A stretch of DNA of 64,000 nucleotides, from contig NZ_JACFXU010000015.1 of NCBI RefSeq assembly GCF_014077625.1, positions 1-64,000 on the forward strand, given 5' to 3'. A program made the translations under genes and the position numbers. The notes under the pieces were generated by a model. The model was not told where the DNA came from and did not search any database. It saw nothing but the letters and a program-made list of their open reading frames with translations. The DNA comes from Sediminihaliea albiluteola. GTDB taxonomy: Bacteria > Pseudomonadota > Gammaproteobacteria > Pseudomonadales > Halieaceae. Below are positions 1-8,687 of the stretch, piece after piece (position 1 is the first letter of the stretch; each line of letters begins with the position of its first letter).

Positions 1-25
1 CCCGGATTCAACTGGCTAGTGCAAC
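1..25 (+). repeat. IS30 left terminal inverted repeat
   Basis: The 25-bp end begins CCCGGATTCAACT and finishes AGTGCAAC. It matches the reverse complement of 1050-1074 at 22 of 25 positions by hand alignment; the mismatches fall in the central four bases. Confidence 0.9.
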
Positions 26-976
26 GGGCGGGTTAATGCCGAAAAATACCTGATTCGGTGTTTTCATGCCAAGGCACTTCCTCGGACGATTGTTTAGTTT
101 TTCCATGACGTGCTCAATATCCTGTTCAGTAATGTCAGTGAAGTCGCTGCCCTTTGGGAAGTATTGGCGGATTAAGCCGTTGGTGTTTTCGTTCAGTCCG
201 CGCTCCCACGAAGCGTAGGGATGAGCAAAGTAGAAGTCTGCGGCGAGCGCTTCGGCTATGATCTGATGGCAGGCGAACTCTTTGCCATTGTCCGAGGTAA
301 TGGTATGGACGTGAGCTGACAGCGGCCCGAGCAGCTCAATTACCGCGTCCTTGACACCCTCGGCCTCTTTGCTGGAAACCTTGGAAATAAGTGCCAGCCG
401 TGATTTTCGCTCAGTCAGTGAAACGATCGCCTGCTTGTGATGTTTGCCTATGATAGTGTCGAGCTCCCAATCACCCAGGCGGGCTCGTTCGCTCACAATG
501 CTAGGTCGCTTCTCGATAGAGACTCGATTGGGAATTTGACCGCGGCGATCATAACTACCGTAGCGCTTTCTCCGCGGCTTCTGGCAGCGCAGACGGAGGT
601 GTAGCTGACCGCCCCGGCGCTTGTCCTCCAGAATGTACTGGTAGATCCACTCGTGGCTGATGGATATCTGCTCTTCCTGTGCCAACCAGAGACTGACCTG
701 CTCAGGGCTCCAATCCTCGCACAGCAGCTCCTCAACCCGGCTCCAATGGCCTGGGGCAATACGAGGCTGTACCTTGCACTGACGGCGCTGTAGAGCTAAC
801 TGTTGAGCCTGTTTGGGCCGATAGCCCTTCAGGCCGCGATTGCGCCGCATCTCCCGACTCACGGTGGACTTGTGAACGCCGACGATGCTGGCGATCTCTG
901 TCTGGCTATGGCCTGCTTTCATCAGGGCGTAAATTTGATATCGTTGCTCTTGGGTTAGCTGTGCGTAGTGTCTCAT
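8..976 (-). CDS. IS30-family transposase
   Basis: A 322-residue DDE transposase that cuts and joins the element ends. The N-terminus carries the IS30 helix-turn-helix (residues about 5-45, with the HSQTEIASIVGVHKSTVSRE-type motif). The catalytic core shows the three acidic landmarks: Asp in GDWELDTIIG, Asp in TSDNGKEF, and Glu in the RGLNENTNG segment ahead of IRQYFPKG. Length matches full-length IS30 enzymes and the frame is intact, so the element may still be mobile. The stop codon lies inside the left terminal repeat, typical of compact IS elements. Confidence 0.95.
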   Translation of the reverse strand: MRHYAQLTQEQRYQIYALMKAGHSQTEIASIVGVHKSTVSREMRRNRGLKGYRPKQAQQLALQRRQCKVQPRIAPGHWSRVEELLCEDWSPEQVSLWLAQEEQISISHEWIYQYILEDKRRGGQLHLRLRCQKPRRKRYGSYDRRGQIPNRVSIEKRPSIVSERARLGDWELDTIIGKHHKQAIVSLTERKSRLALISKVSSKEAEGVKDAVIELLGPLSAHVHTITSDNGKEFACHQIIAEALAADFYFAHPYASWERGLNENTNGLIRQYFPKGSDFTDITEQDIEHVMEKLNNRPRKCLGMKTPNQVFFGINPPVALAS

Positions 977-1042
977 CTGTGCTTCTCATTCTTGCCGGAA
1001 CGATGAGCCGAGATGCTACCGCAGCTCGCCCTCCATTCCGAC

Positions 1043-1810
1043 TTATTGAGTTGCACTTACGAGTTGAATCCGGGATTTATCTTCATCGTAGCCAAATTGA
1101 GCACTGGCCAATTCATAAAAATAACGTGAGTTGGCAGCCTGCTCCTCTGGCAGCATTCCGCCTTCGCCAGAGCAAATGCCAGTGCCCGCCATCTCGGCTC
1201 CTATAGACATGGCTAATTTCGCTTCTTCCGACAGTGCGCCAAAGCTCATGTCGGAAACGAATAGAGGAATATTCAGTTTCAATGGTTTTTTAGCTCTTTT
1301 GCCTATCACGAGCTCGCTGTTGACGGCAACATCTTCGAGTAAGGGCTTTGTTGCCATTTGCGCGGTCATAACCTGAATGTCATCCCAATGTGGCAGCAAA
1401 TGACGAGGTACACCCATGGAGGTCATCGGGCCATGGTGGCCCATTTTTGATAAACCCTCCCGCGCAAGCTGATGAATGAACTCAACAGTGGGCTCTTCTG
1501 TTGTGGCGCTAGCAGTGGGGATCTTGTCAGCGTGCTGCTGAACTCCGGGGCCTTCTTTGCCTATTGCACTGTCATCAAATTGCTTATGTGTACCATCACA
1601 AAAGGGTAAATTGGCCGAATGCTTACACTGACACAAAAATGCATCACCTGATTCTTCAGCGGTAAAAGGTTTTGGTTTAAAGTCTGTGCCTGCGTGTGAA
1701 CCGTCACAAAATGGTTGATTAGCGGAACGTCCACAGGCACAAAAGTAATACTCTTCACCCGCTGTAACCTCAACTTTTACCGGCTTATTATTTGCAACAA
1801 TCGGATTCAT
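1043..1810 (-). pseudogene. CDGSH / glutamate synthase-like FMN protein, truncated by IS30
   Basis: The N-terminus has two CDGSH iron-sulfur motifs (about residues 24-39 and 59-74, pattern CxC-x3-S-x3-P-x-CDG[ST]H), each able to bind a [2Fe-2S] cluster. The start of the FMN-binding glutamate-synthase-like barrel follows (residues about 165-245, including SDMSFGALSEEAK and CSGEGGML). After FGYDEDK the frame runs into the IS30 end and adds about ten IS-encoded residues before a stop. Intact relatives are roughly twice as long, so most of the flavin barrel is missing. The remainder, if present, lies left of the window. Loss of function is inferred. Confidence 0.88.
1050..1074 (-). repeat. IS30 right terminal inverted repeat
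   Basis: Reverse complement of the left end (22 of 25 identical). Outward from base 1075 the sequence returns to the interrupted reading frame of the CDGSH/glutamate-synthase-like gene, which fixes the IS boundary at 1074/1075. Confidence 0.9.
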
Positions 1811-1999
1811 TAATTCATTCCTTTAAAGACAATAATAGGAGAAAAGCTCGTAAGAGATTCATTAGAAAATTAGGGGCTGAGACTTATTAATTTTTATAGT
1901 TTTTGTCATAGCTCGCAAGGTGCTTTTTATTATAGCTAGCTTTACTAGTAGGCTAAAAGTAAGTGTTAAGAGCTGTGAACAGCGGTCACTTACTATGAC

Positions 2000-2377
2000 T
2001 TAGACGCTCTCACTGCAAACCACTTCACCTCGAGGATATGACTTGTGAAAAGCCACAGAGCCCTCTACTTCTATCCAATCGCAAGGCAGGGTGGGGCCGC
2101 CAAACATCTCTTGCACGATGCAGATATCTAGCCAACGAACCGGCTCGCCTGACTTCACTTCATGCGTGTTGAAGCCTTTGTGCTCCCATTCTTCAAGTAT
2201 CATTTCTATATCCATTGAATTCATGGCACCTGTTCTAAACAGATGGTCGTCATACCAGATCCTGCTTCCAATTTGTCCTCTGTGGTCTGAAAGGCAGCGC
2301 TTCCAGCCACCAGGATATTTCTTCTCAATCACATCGCGAGGAACAATGAAGTTAATGACCTCAAGTTGGATAGCCAT
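2000..2377 (-). CDS. Uncharacterised 125-residue protein
   Basis: I do not recognise the family. The product is soluble and mildly acidic, with no signal peptide or membrane segment. It has a hydrophobic N-terminal strand (VINFIVP), a conserved-looking GGWKRC-x-SDHRGQ segment near residues 23-35, several Trp residues and a C-terminal Cys. An ATG start follows a modest purine stretch. It is transcribed in the same direction as the SnoaL-like gene at 2592-3188, about 214 bp away, and may belong to the same accessory cluster. Function unknown. Confidence 0.6.
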   Translation of the reverse strand: MAIQLEVINFIVPRDVIEKKYPGGWKRCLSDHRGQIGSRIWYDDHLFRTGAMNSMDIEMILEEWEHKGFNTHEVKSGEPVRWLDICIVQEMFGGPTLPCDWIEVEGSVAFHKSYPRGEVVCSESV

Positions 2378-2591
2378 CAGAATACCCCCTTAGTATGTAA
2401 CAGCTTCTTTAGATGCTAGGCAGTTCATAGCAAGACACATTGCTGCTTTTTAGTTAGTGTTGTTGTGCTTTCCTTGGTGATCCCATACTACAACTCAGTA
2501 CGTTTTTCTATTTATGTAATGGGCTGTAGCTGAAATCTATCTGAACAGGCTTCGCCAAATCCATGAAAACTTATACCCAGCTTATGGTTGC

Positions 2592-3188
2592 TCACCTACT
2601 CAAGTCGACACCATGGTCTGCTAGATAGTGGCTAGCCAGTTTCGGATTTTCATCCAGAATTTCGTTGATTTCATAAAGCCGTTCATATTTGCTTTCTATG
2701 ATTAGCCATTTGCCATTAACTTTTTTGTAAGTGTCCCAATAGATAGCTGTGCCGGTTGTGAAGGCCTTCATGTTCAGGCTCCACATATTATCGGCTAGAT
2801 ACCATAGGCCAGTTGCTTCGCTATCACTCAATAGCTGAATTTCAGGGTGATGCCCGTTATGTTGACCCACAGCCTGTTTGTGAAATGCGTCGCGTTGCTT
2901 GTCTAGAAGTTCTTGTTTTCCCTTGATTTTCCATTCGTAACTTCCACCTAAAAAATGCACGGCAATATCATCATGATAGAGCGTCGCAAGTTCTTCTATG
3001 TTGGCGGTGTCAACGCAGCGGAAATAAGCATATTTAAGCTGTTTGATCGCTTCGATATCCATGAGCCGCTGAACATCAGCACTGAGTGCTTCGATAGTCG
3101 TAGCACTGACTTGTAGTGGTATACCAGGCTTGATGCCCATGTAGTCTTTGTTGAGAACTGGTCTTTTGGAGGCTGCTTTATTGTTCAT
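2592..3188 (-). CDS. SnoaL/NTF2-like protein
   Basis: A 198-residue protein of the NTF2 superfamily. Residues about 40-170 carry the typical start (DIEAIKQLKYAYFRCVD, then ELATLYHDDIAVHF), a central ligand-pocket segment and the terminal strand pair (YWDTYKKVNGKWLIIESKYERLY). Family members include ketosteroid isomerase-like, dehydratase-like and non-catalytic ligand-binding proteins, so the reaction cannot be set from sequence. A good Shine-Dalgarno (AGGAAG, 7 nt) supports the ATG. It resembles the other SnoaL-like genes here (4189, 8688, 58750), a recurring companion of steroid/terpenoid catabolic clusters. Confidence 0.82.
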   Translation of the reverse strand: MNNKAASKRPVLNKDYMGIKPGIPLQVSATTIEALSADVQRLMDIEAIKQLKYAYFRCVDTANIEELATLYHDDIAVHFLGGSYEWKIKGKQELLDKQRDAFHKQAVGQHNGHHPEIQLLSDSEATGLWYLADNMWSLNMKAFTTGTAIYWDTYKKVNGKWLIIESKYERLYEINEILDENPKLASHYLADHGVDLSR

Positions 3189-3589
3189 TGTGCTTCCTGT
3201 CTTATTAAGAAGTAATAGTCGGTCAAGTTGAAGGCTGTAAGACAGCCCCTATGCTCAACAGAGGGCCTGTAGTCATTGGGAAGATAAGAGCAATGCTCAG
3301 TCTAATATGCTTGCCTTGAAAATACTAAATCCTCAGCTCTTAGTTGGCGATCATTTTAAGTAGCAGCTTGGCTGCGCAATGATGACAAAACAACTGAGTT
3401 GCTCTTGGCTATTAATTCATCATACATGGCTGCTATGGCCCAACTAGAGTAAGTAGGGCGCGTGCGCTACTCGATTAATGCAGCCAAGTCGGTTTACTAT
3501 GAGCAGTTATTTAATACGATAGTGGATTCATCTGAATAACACCACGGTGCCGTTTAAGGCTAAAGGCATTGAGATAGGTTCAACAAGAT
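3189..3589. other. 401-bp intergenic region, divergent SnoaL / TetR
   Basis: Non-coding spacer between divergently transcribed genes. It is AT-rich with no ORF above about 40 codons, no recognisable RNA gene and no strong hairpin. The spacer presumably holds the two promoters and the operator of the adjacent TetR regulator, but I could not pick out a convincing palindrome. Confidence 0.5.
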
Positions 3590-4174
3590 ATGATTAAAAA
3601 AAAACAGGAAGAGTTACTTGATGCTGTAGAGCGCTGTTTTGCTCGCTATGGCATTGATAAAACTAACCTGCAAGATGTAGCAGCTGAAGCTGGGGTATCT
3701 AGGCAAACGGTTTACCGCTATTTTCGGGATAAGAATGCTTTATTTGAAGAGGTTGTGCTCAGGGCTATGCGACACTTTTGGCAAGGTGTTGGTTTGCGCT
3801 TTTCCCACCTTGATGACCTCGAGAACTGGCTGCTTGAAGTCATCCTATATTGCGTTGATGAGGTTCCTAAAGATCCCCATCACGCATTAATTCGCCAGTT
3901 AGATTCAGTTGATAGCGGAATGCCGATTAGTCTCAGTCTGGAAGGGGTTCAGCCCATAGTGCTGGCTTTTGCTGAGCAATTTGAGCGGGCAAAATCCAAT
4001 GGCAGCCTCAAGTCGGGCTTGACTGAGATAAATGTCGGTGTATGGGCCTATCGTCTAATACATACCTATTTGATGCTCGATCAATATCCAATGCGTGATA
4101 AGAATGAGCTTAGACATTGGCTCTCGGAGTATGTCCTGAGTGGCCTGTTCAATAAGCAAGTGTTCGCTGAGTAA
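3590..4174 (+). CDS. TetR/AcrR-family transcriptional regulator
   Basis: A 194-residue regulator. The N-terminal TetR HTH covers residues about 8-55, with the helix pair DVAAEAGVSRQTVYRYFRDKNALFEEV. The rest is an all-helical effector-binding domain with no recognisable ligand signature. It lies 14 bp upstream of a small SnoaL-like gene (same strand, likely co-transcribed) and divergent from another SnoaL-like gene. The likely role is local control of these genes in response to a hydrophobic metabolite. The start has a weak ribosome-binding site, but the HTH position fits the family. Confidence 0.9.
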   Translation: MIKKKQEELLDAVERCFARYGIDKTNLQDVAAEAGVSRQTVYRYFRDKNALFEEVVLRAMRHFWQGVGLRFSHLDDLENWLLEVILYCVDEVPKDPHHALIRQLDSVDSGMPISLSLEGVQPIVLAFAEQFERAKSNGSLKSGLTEINVGVWAYRLIHTYLMLDQYPMRDKNELRHWLSEYVLSGLFNKQVFAE

Positions 4175-4188
4175 TTAGGAATAGTCAC

Positions 4189-4572
4189 ATGCAATTAGCA
4201 CATGAAGATTGGTTTGAGTTGTACGCATTAATCCCTAAATACAGTCATACTCTTGATTATGGAGATATGGAGGATATGCGCAATATCTGGGCTGAAGATT
4301 GTACATTTACTGTTGATAGCCCTGCCTATTCAGCATCAGGAATTGATGAGGTGATCGCTATGCTGTCTCAAACCAGACAGTCGCACCCCCATGTTAGGCA
4401 CATTGTTAGCAACTCCTGGGTTCGAGTCAGTGATACTGTTCAGATTTGTAGTTATCTTCAAATACTAGACACCCAATCCATGTCGCTGACCATGTTCGCT
4501 AGGTATATTGATGAGGTAGAAAAAACAGCTCAGGGTTGGCGAATTAAACATCGCAAGTGTCTTAATGGCTAA
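4189..4572 (+). CDS. Small SnoaL/NTF2-like protein
   Basis: A 127-residue NTF2-fold protein of the single-domain SnoaL type. It shows the N-terminal helix and acidic segment (DWFELYALIPKYSHTLDYGDMEDM, then IWAEDCTFTVDSP), the central helix and HPHVRHIVSN, and a final strand ending GWRIKHRKC. Members act as small isomerases, dehydratases or binding proteins. The gene follows the TetR gene by 14 bp and probably shares its transcript. The substrate is not predictable. Confidence 0.8.
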   Translation: MQLAHEDWFELYALIPKYSHTLDYGDMEDMRNIWAEDCTFTVDSPAYSASGIDEVIAMLSQTRQSHPHVRHIVSNSWVRVSDTVQICSYLQILDTQSMSLTMFARYIDEVEKTAQGWRIKHRKCLNG

Positions 4573-4668
4573 GTGATCAGCTTCTCAGCCCCTTTATGTA
4601 ATGACATAGAGGGGACCTATAGCTTGACCACATTCAAGCGCTGACTCTTTGGCGAATCAGTCAATAGA

Positions 4669-6645
4669 TCAACCCTGTGGTGTTGGTGCTTCCGAAAACG
4701 GTGCTTGTTCTTTTTTGGGTAGGCGATAAAGCCGCTGTTGGTAGGCGCTTGCACTCCACACTGAATAGGCCAGTGCGCGATCGATTAAGTCGGGTTTGGC
4801 TTGATCGGAGGGTGCTAGGCCAGAAGCTGTGCGCTTGTACAAAGAGGGCTTTTTATCCAGCTCCATAATCACTACGTCATCACCACGCATATAGGCCTGA
4901 GTGCTGTTGTATTGCATGATCGCGCGGCCGGGAATCTGGTCTATATCTGGCCTGAAGAGGTCATGCCCAGTGCTGGGACGCTGGTCTGGAATGCCCATTA
5001 GCCCAAGGAGAGTCGGCAGCAGGTCTATTTGGCTGGCTAGGCGTGTGTAGATCTGTGGTTCAACGGAGCCGCCTAGAATGAGTGCTGGAATGTGGAAGTA
5101 TTCAATAGGTACAAGGTTGGCACCTCTGACGCGGGAATTGTGGTCTGCAACTACAAGAAACAGGGTGTTGTCCCAATAATTTGACTGCTTGGCTTTACGG
5201 AAAAACTCCCCCATGGCGTAATCGGCGTACTTAACCGCGTTATTGACGGTATCTCGCGGCTGCTCATAGAGCTCAATTTTGTTTTCTGGAAACTCAAAAG
5301 GTGAGTGGTTGGATGAGGTAAACACCATGGTGAAAAAGGGCTTATCGGCCGATTTGCTGAACTCTTGGTGAGCGCGTTGGAAGAGGTCGCCATCTGAAAC
5401 GCCCCAGGAGCCGCTAAATTGCGGATTCAGAAAATCCTGTTCTTCTATAATGTTGTCAAAGCCATTCGCGGCAAAAAACTGCCTCATATTGTCGAAGTGG
5501 GCTTCACCGCCGTAAATAAAGCTAGTGTCGTAGCCTCGCCGCTTGAGCAATTCGGCGATGCTAAAAAAGTCGGATTGGGATTTTGGCAGCTTGACCACAC
5601 TGCGAGCGGGAGTCGGAGTAAAGCCGGTGACAACGGCCTCTATCCCTCGCGCCGAACGAGTTCCGGTGGCGTAAAGATTATCGAACCAGATGCCTTCACT
5701 GGACAGCTTGTCAAGTTCAGGTGTCACAGGAGTGCCGCCCAGCGCTCCAACGAACTCTGCGCCCAAGCTTTCTTGCAGGATGATGACTAGATTCATGGGC
5801 TTTGCTAGGGGCTCAACCCACTTTGCTCTATGCAGGGTCGGTATTTCATCTGAGATAAACTGCTCTTTAGGCAGAGCCATGTCATCTCTTATTTCTTCAA
5901 GGACCTTGTCCATTTCCATTCGGCCATAGGCTTGCACACTCTTTTCATGGCGGCTCGAGCTATACAGAGCATAGAGCACGCTGTAGAGGGAGTTTAGGCT
6001 TAAGTCATTGACTAAAAGGTCTTTAGAGAAGGCAATTTTGGCGGGGTTAGCGGGCCTGTGGCCAAAGCTGGAGCGTATGCCCAGGCTACAAAGTATGACA
6101 ACGATTAGGCTGCATACTACAGATGGTACAAGGTTTGGCCTGAGGCTTGTGCCACTACTTGCTCTGAGTACTTTAGCGAATAGCCACGAGATCAGCAGTA
6201 CCGCCGATAGTCCTAGCAAAAGGTCTAGCTTATAGCCAGCCAGTAGCATGGATGTGACTTCTTTAGGGTATTTTAGGTAGTCAACAAATAAGATATTCGG
6301 TCGTAAGTCGTACTCTGAAATAAAGGTTGGAGTGGCGGCCTCCATAAAAATAGTGAGTAAGAAAGCAGTCACTAAATAGCATTGTAGGATTTTGAACCAA
6401 GAATGCTTGTGGCATAAAAATGGTGATAATAGGGCTGGGGGCAGTATTAAAGCGCAAGTCAGGATGAGGTCGAATCGTAGCCCTTGTAGCAATACAAAGA
6501 GTAAACCGTCAACAGCCTCTACTCGTTGCCAGTGAACGGCAATCAACAGGATTCGGGATATGCTGAGTGTAATGAGGATACACGCAGTGAACATGAGTAT
6601 AGGTTGGTAAGCTCTGATGAGTGTTTGTTGTGCGTTTATGCTCAA
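4669..6645 (-). CDS. LTA synthase-like membrane sulfatase-fold transferase
   Basis: A 658-residue inner-membrane protein with five N-terminal membrane helices (residues about 14-185) and a periplasmic alkaline-phosphatase/sulfatase-fold domain. Metal-site landmarks are Glu in VIILQESLG, the nucleophile Thr in YATGTRSARG, and Asp-His in VVADHN. In LtaS/OpgB-like enzymes the domain moves glycerol-phosphate or another head group from a phospholipid to an acceptor and releases diacylglycerol. The start is TTG, supported by a GGAAGG ribosome-binding site 4-5 nt upstream. It is divergent from dgkA, which would recycle the diacylglycerol. The acceptor in this organism is unknown; an EptA-like phosphoethanolamine transferase is a less likely alternative. 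Confidence 0.85.
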   Translation of the reverse strand: MSINAQQTLIRAYQPILMFTACILITLSISRILLIAVHWQRVEAVDGLLFVLLQGLRFDLILTCALILPPALLSPFLCHKHSWFKILQCYLVTAFLLTIFMEAATPTFISEYDLRPNILFVDYLKYPKEVTSMLLAGYKLDLLLGLSAVLLISWLFAKVLRASSGTSLRPNLVPSVVCSLIVVILCSLGIRSSFGHRPANPAKIAFSKDLLVNDLSLNSLYSVLYALYSSSRHEKSVQAYGRMEMDKVLEEIRDDMALPKEQFISDEIPTLHRAKWVEPLAKPMNLVIILQESLGAEFVGALGGTPVTPELDKLSSEGIWFDNLYATGTRSARGIEAVVTGFTPTPARSVVKLPKSQSDFFSIAELLKRRGYDTSFIYGGEAHFDNMRQFFAANGFDNIIEEQDFLNPQFSGSWGVSDGDLFQRAHQEFSKSADKPFFTMVFTSSNHSPFEFPENKIELYEQPRDTVNNAVKYADYAMGEFFRKAKQSNYWDNTLFLVVADHNSRVRGANLVPIEYFHIPALILGGSVEPQIYTRLASQIDLLPTLLGLMGIPDQRPSTGHDLFRPDIDQIPGRAIMQYNSTQAYMRGDDVVIMELDKKPSLYKRTASGLAPSDQAKPDLIDRALAYSVWSASAYQQRLYRLPKKEQAPFSEAPTPQG

Positions 6646-6705
6646 TTTACCTTCCCATAATTAAAGTGAGGCTTACTATCGGTTGGACGACGATACAGTG
6701 CTAGT

Positions 6706-6739
6706 CTTAAGAAAATCTTAAGATAGAGGGCTTTATGCT
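6706..6739 (+). promoter_or_regulatory. PmrA-box-like direct repeat with downstream -10
   Basis: CTTAAG at 6706-6711 and again at 6717-6722, separated by 5 bp, matches the PmrA/BasR pattern YTTAAK-N5-YTTAAK. A possible -10 (TATGCT, 6734-6739) starts 12 bp after the second half-site, the geometry expected for OmpR/PhoB-type activators. It sits between the LtaS-like gene and dgkA. CTTAAG is itself palindromic, so either gene could be the target. Confidence 0.55.
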
Positions 6740-6857
6740 TTGCCCTACCAATGCTTTGCTTTGCGATAAGCCAAGGGATGCTTAGTAAAGCTTAACTGGA
6801 GCAAAGCAGGCAGAATAAAGCGATGATACAGAGCTCACAACTGGAAGGGACTTGCTA

Positions 6858-7232
6858 ATGAAACCTGGTGAACAAGGCATTGCTCGGTTAATTTCAGCTA
6901 CTCGCTACTCTTGGCTAGGGTTTAAGGCGGCCTGGAAATACGAGGCAGCGTTTAGGCAAGAGCTCATCTTAACAGCTATTGGAGTTCCTCTAGCCATCTT
7001 TCTAGCTAGAGATCTTAGCGAATTTCTTTTTCTAGTGGCATCACTATTACTCGTGCTAATAGTAGAGCTAGCTAATAGCGCCATTGAGGCGCTTGTGGAC
7101 CGCGTGGGGGATGAATACCACGAGCTCTCAGGCCGCGCTAAAGATCTGGGGTCGGCGATGGTCTTTGTAGCCTTGGTGAGTGCTGCGCTCACTTGGCTTA
7201 CTGTGTTGCTATCGATAGTCATTGCAAGCTAG
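6858..7232 (+). CDS. dgkA: Diacylglycerol kinase
   Basis: A 124-residue trimeric inner-membrane kinase that phosphorylates diacylglycerol to phosphatidic acid with ATP. The diagnostic segment is present: ELANSAIEALVDRVGDEYHE, followed by RAKDLGSAMVF. There are three membrane helices (about residues 35-50, 52-70 and 98-120). The ATG at 6858 is chosen over an upstream in-frame TTG at 6852 because GGAAGGGA lies 7 nt before the ATG but abuts the TTG. Pairing with a divergent LtaS-like transferase, which would generate diacylglycerol, and a PmrA-like box suggests envelope-modification recycling. Confidence 0.95.
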   Translation: MKPGEQGIARLISATRYSWLGFKAAWKYEAAFRQELILTAIGVPLAIFLARDLSEFLFLVASLLLVLIVELANSAIEALVDRVGDEYHELSGRAKDLGSAMVFVALVSAALTWLTVLLSIVIAS

Positions 7233-7297
7233 TGGTACTAGTCGTGCTTTATGGCTCTAGGCTTATTCTAGATGGTTGAATGTTTTTGGAGATGATT

Positions 7298-8671
7298 ATG
7301 TTTATGAAATGCAGCACTGATAAGAGCAGCTTAGCGCAATGGCTAAGATACCTTGCCTTACTAATTTGTAGTGCTTCCGCTTTAAGCTATGCAGGTGCTG
7401 ATGTTGATGAGCGTGTCGATGACCTGACTCGTTTGAGCCATTCAGTCACAGCCTTAAATGACTTTATATATAGAATCGACGGCCAGGGCTCTATATTTTT
7501 AATCAATACCTCCGAAGGCTCTGTCTTGATCGATGTTGGCTCGGACGAAAAACAGGGTGCAGAACAGAAAAGGCTGGCTCAGGAGTTGGCTAGTGGGCCA
7601 ATACGTAAAATTATTCTGAGCCACTTTCATAGCGACCATGTGGCTGCCCTGCCGGTATGGGAAGAGGAGTTATCGCAGGGCCTGCCGATTGTCACTCATC
7701 AGCGCTATGCCTATATGTCGCAGATTCAACGCGAGCTAAGCCCATTCTTTAATCGGCGTTATAAGATCTTATACGGAGATCTGGTCGATGAGTCGCCCAA
7801 GGAAGAGCGTAGCTATTGGCAATTAGAACCTGAGCATGAGGTCTATGTTGGAAAGCCTTATAGCTTTTCTTTAGGTGCTGTTGATTTCGAAATTATCGCC
7901 ATGAATAACACTGGGGAGGGTGAAGATGGGCTTTTAGTTTGGCTGCCACAGCATAAGATTCTATTTGTCGGCGATATGTTCGGGCCGATTTACCCAATGT
8001 TTCCCAACTTGTATACCGTGCGCGGCGAGAAATACCGAGATGCACTGGACTATATTGACTCCCTAGATTTCATTTTATCTTTGCAGCCTGAAATGATGGT
8101 TTGCTCCCATTTTTGTTCCTTGAATGATCCGCAAGAGATACAAAACAGCGTCCTGAAAATGCGTGATGCAGTGCAGTATGTTTGGGATGAAGTTGTCGAG
8201 GGAATGAATGCGGGAAAGTCGCTATGGCAATTAATGGATGAGATTAGTCTTCCTAAAGACTTCGCTATCAGTCAGGGCCACGGTAAAGTGTCCTGGAGTG
8301 TGCGGGCAATTTGGGAGACCGTCTCAGGCTGGTATCACTATCAGCATGTCGCTGACTTATATCCCGTGCCAGTGGCAAGCGTATATGGGGATGTCGTGGC
8401 GGCAGCTGGAGGTGTGGGCAGCTTGCTGCAAAAAGCCAAAGAGCGTCAGCTGGCCGGCGAGTTGGTTCATGCCCTGCGGCTGCTCGATATACTGCGTGAC
8501 TCAGAAACTGAGGAAGTGTTAACACTTAGATTAGCAGTGCTTGATGGCTTGTTAGAGCAGGCGCAGGCCTTGCGCAACTATAGCGAAATAGGTTTGTTGC
8601 GCCACGATCGGCAGCAAAGCGCTGAGCGACTAAAGTTCATTACAGGGGATGTAGTAGGGAGTGCTACTTGA
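7298..8671 (+). CDS. MBL-fold hydrolase, alkyl-sulfatase-like, exported
   Basis: A 457-residue protein with an N-terminal signal peptide (hydrophobic core LALLICSASALSYA) and a metallo-beta-lactamase domain carrying the dinuclear zinc motif HFHSDH. It continues with FVGDMFGPIYP and a C-terminal extension like the alkyl-sulfatase dimerisation region (YHYQHVADLYP). SdsA/BDS1-type enzymes hydrolyse alkyl sulfates to alcohol and sulfate; other members act on different esters, so the substrate is uncertain. Possible ATG starts lie at 7280, 7292 and 7298; GGAG at 7288-7291 favours 7298. Confidence 0.8.
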   Translation: MFMKCSTDKSSLAQWLRYLALLICSASALSYAGADVDERVDDLTRLSHSVTALNDFIYRIDGQGSIFLINTSEGSVLIDVGSDEKQGAEQKRLAQELASGPIRKIILSHFHSDHVAALPVWEEELSQGLPIVTHQRYAYMSQIQRELSPFFNRRYKILYGDLVDESPKEERSYWQLEPEHEVYVGKPYSFSLGAVDFEIIAMNNTGEGEDGLLVWLPQHKILFVGDMFGPIYPMFPNLYTVRGEKYRDALDYIDSLDFILSLQPEMMVCSHFCSLNDPQEIQNSVLKMRDAVQYVWDEVVEGMNAGKSLWQLMDEISLPKDFAISQGHGKVSWSVRAIWETVSGWYHYQHVADLYPVPVASVYGDVVAAAGGVGSLLQKAKERQLAGELVHALRLLDILRDSETEEVLTLRLAVLDGLLEQAQALRNYSEIGLLRHDRQQSAERLKFITGDVVGSAT

Positions 8672-8687
8672 GCGCAGCATAAATTAC

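Larger units (their letters stand above)
1..1074 (-). mobile_element. IS30-family insertion sequence
   Basis: A complete-looking element of about 1.07 kb is bounded by imperfect terminal inverted repeats and filled by one transposase gene on the minus strand, a size and layout usual for IS30. Its left end coincides with base 1 of the window, so the left flank and any target duplication cannot be seen. The right end lies inside a CDGSH/glutamate-synthase-like gene, which it truncates. Because the window begins at the repeat, this may be a contig edge created by a multicopy IS. Confidence 0.93.

Noticed and set aside
5419-5790. Plus-strand frame inside the LtaS-like gene
   Set aside because: The opposite strand encodes a continuous membrane enzyme with catalytic motifs; this frame has no family resemblance.
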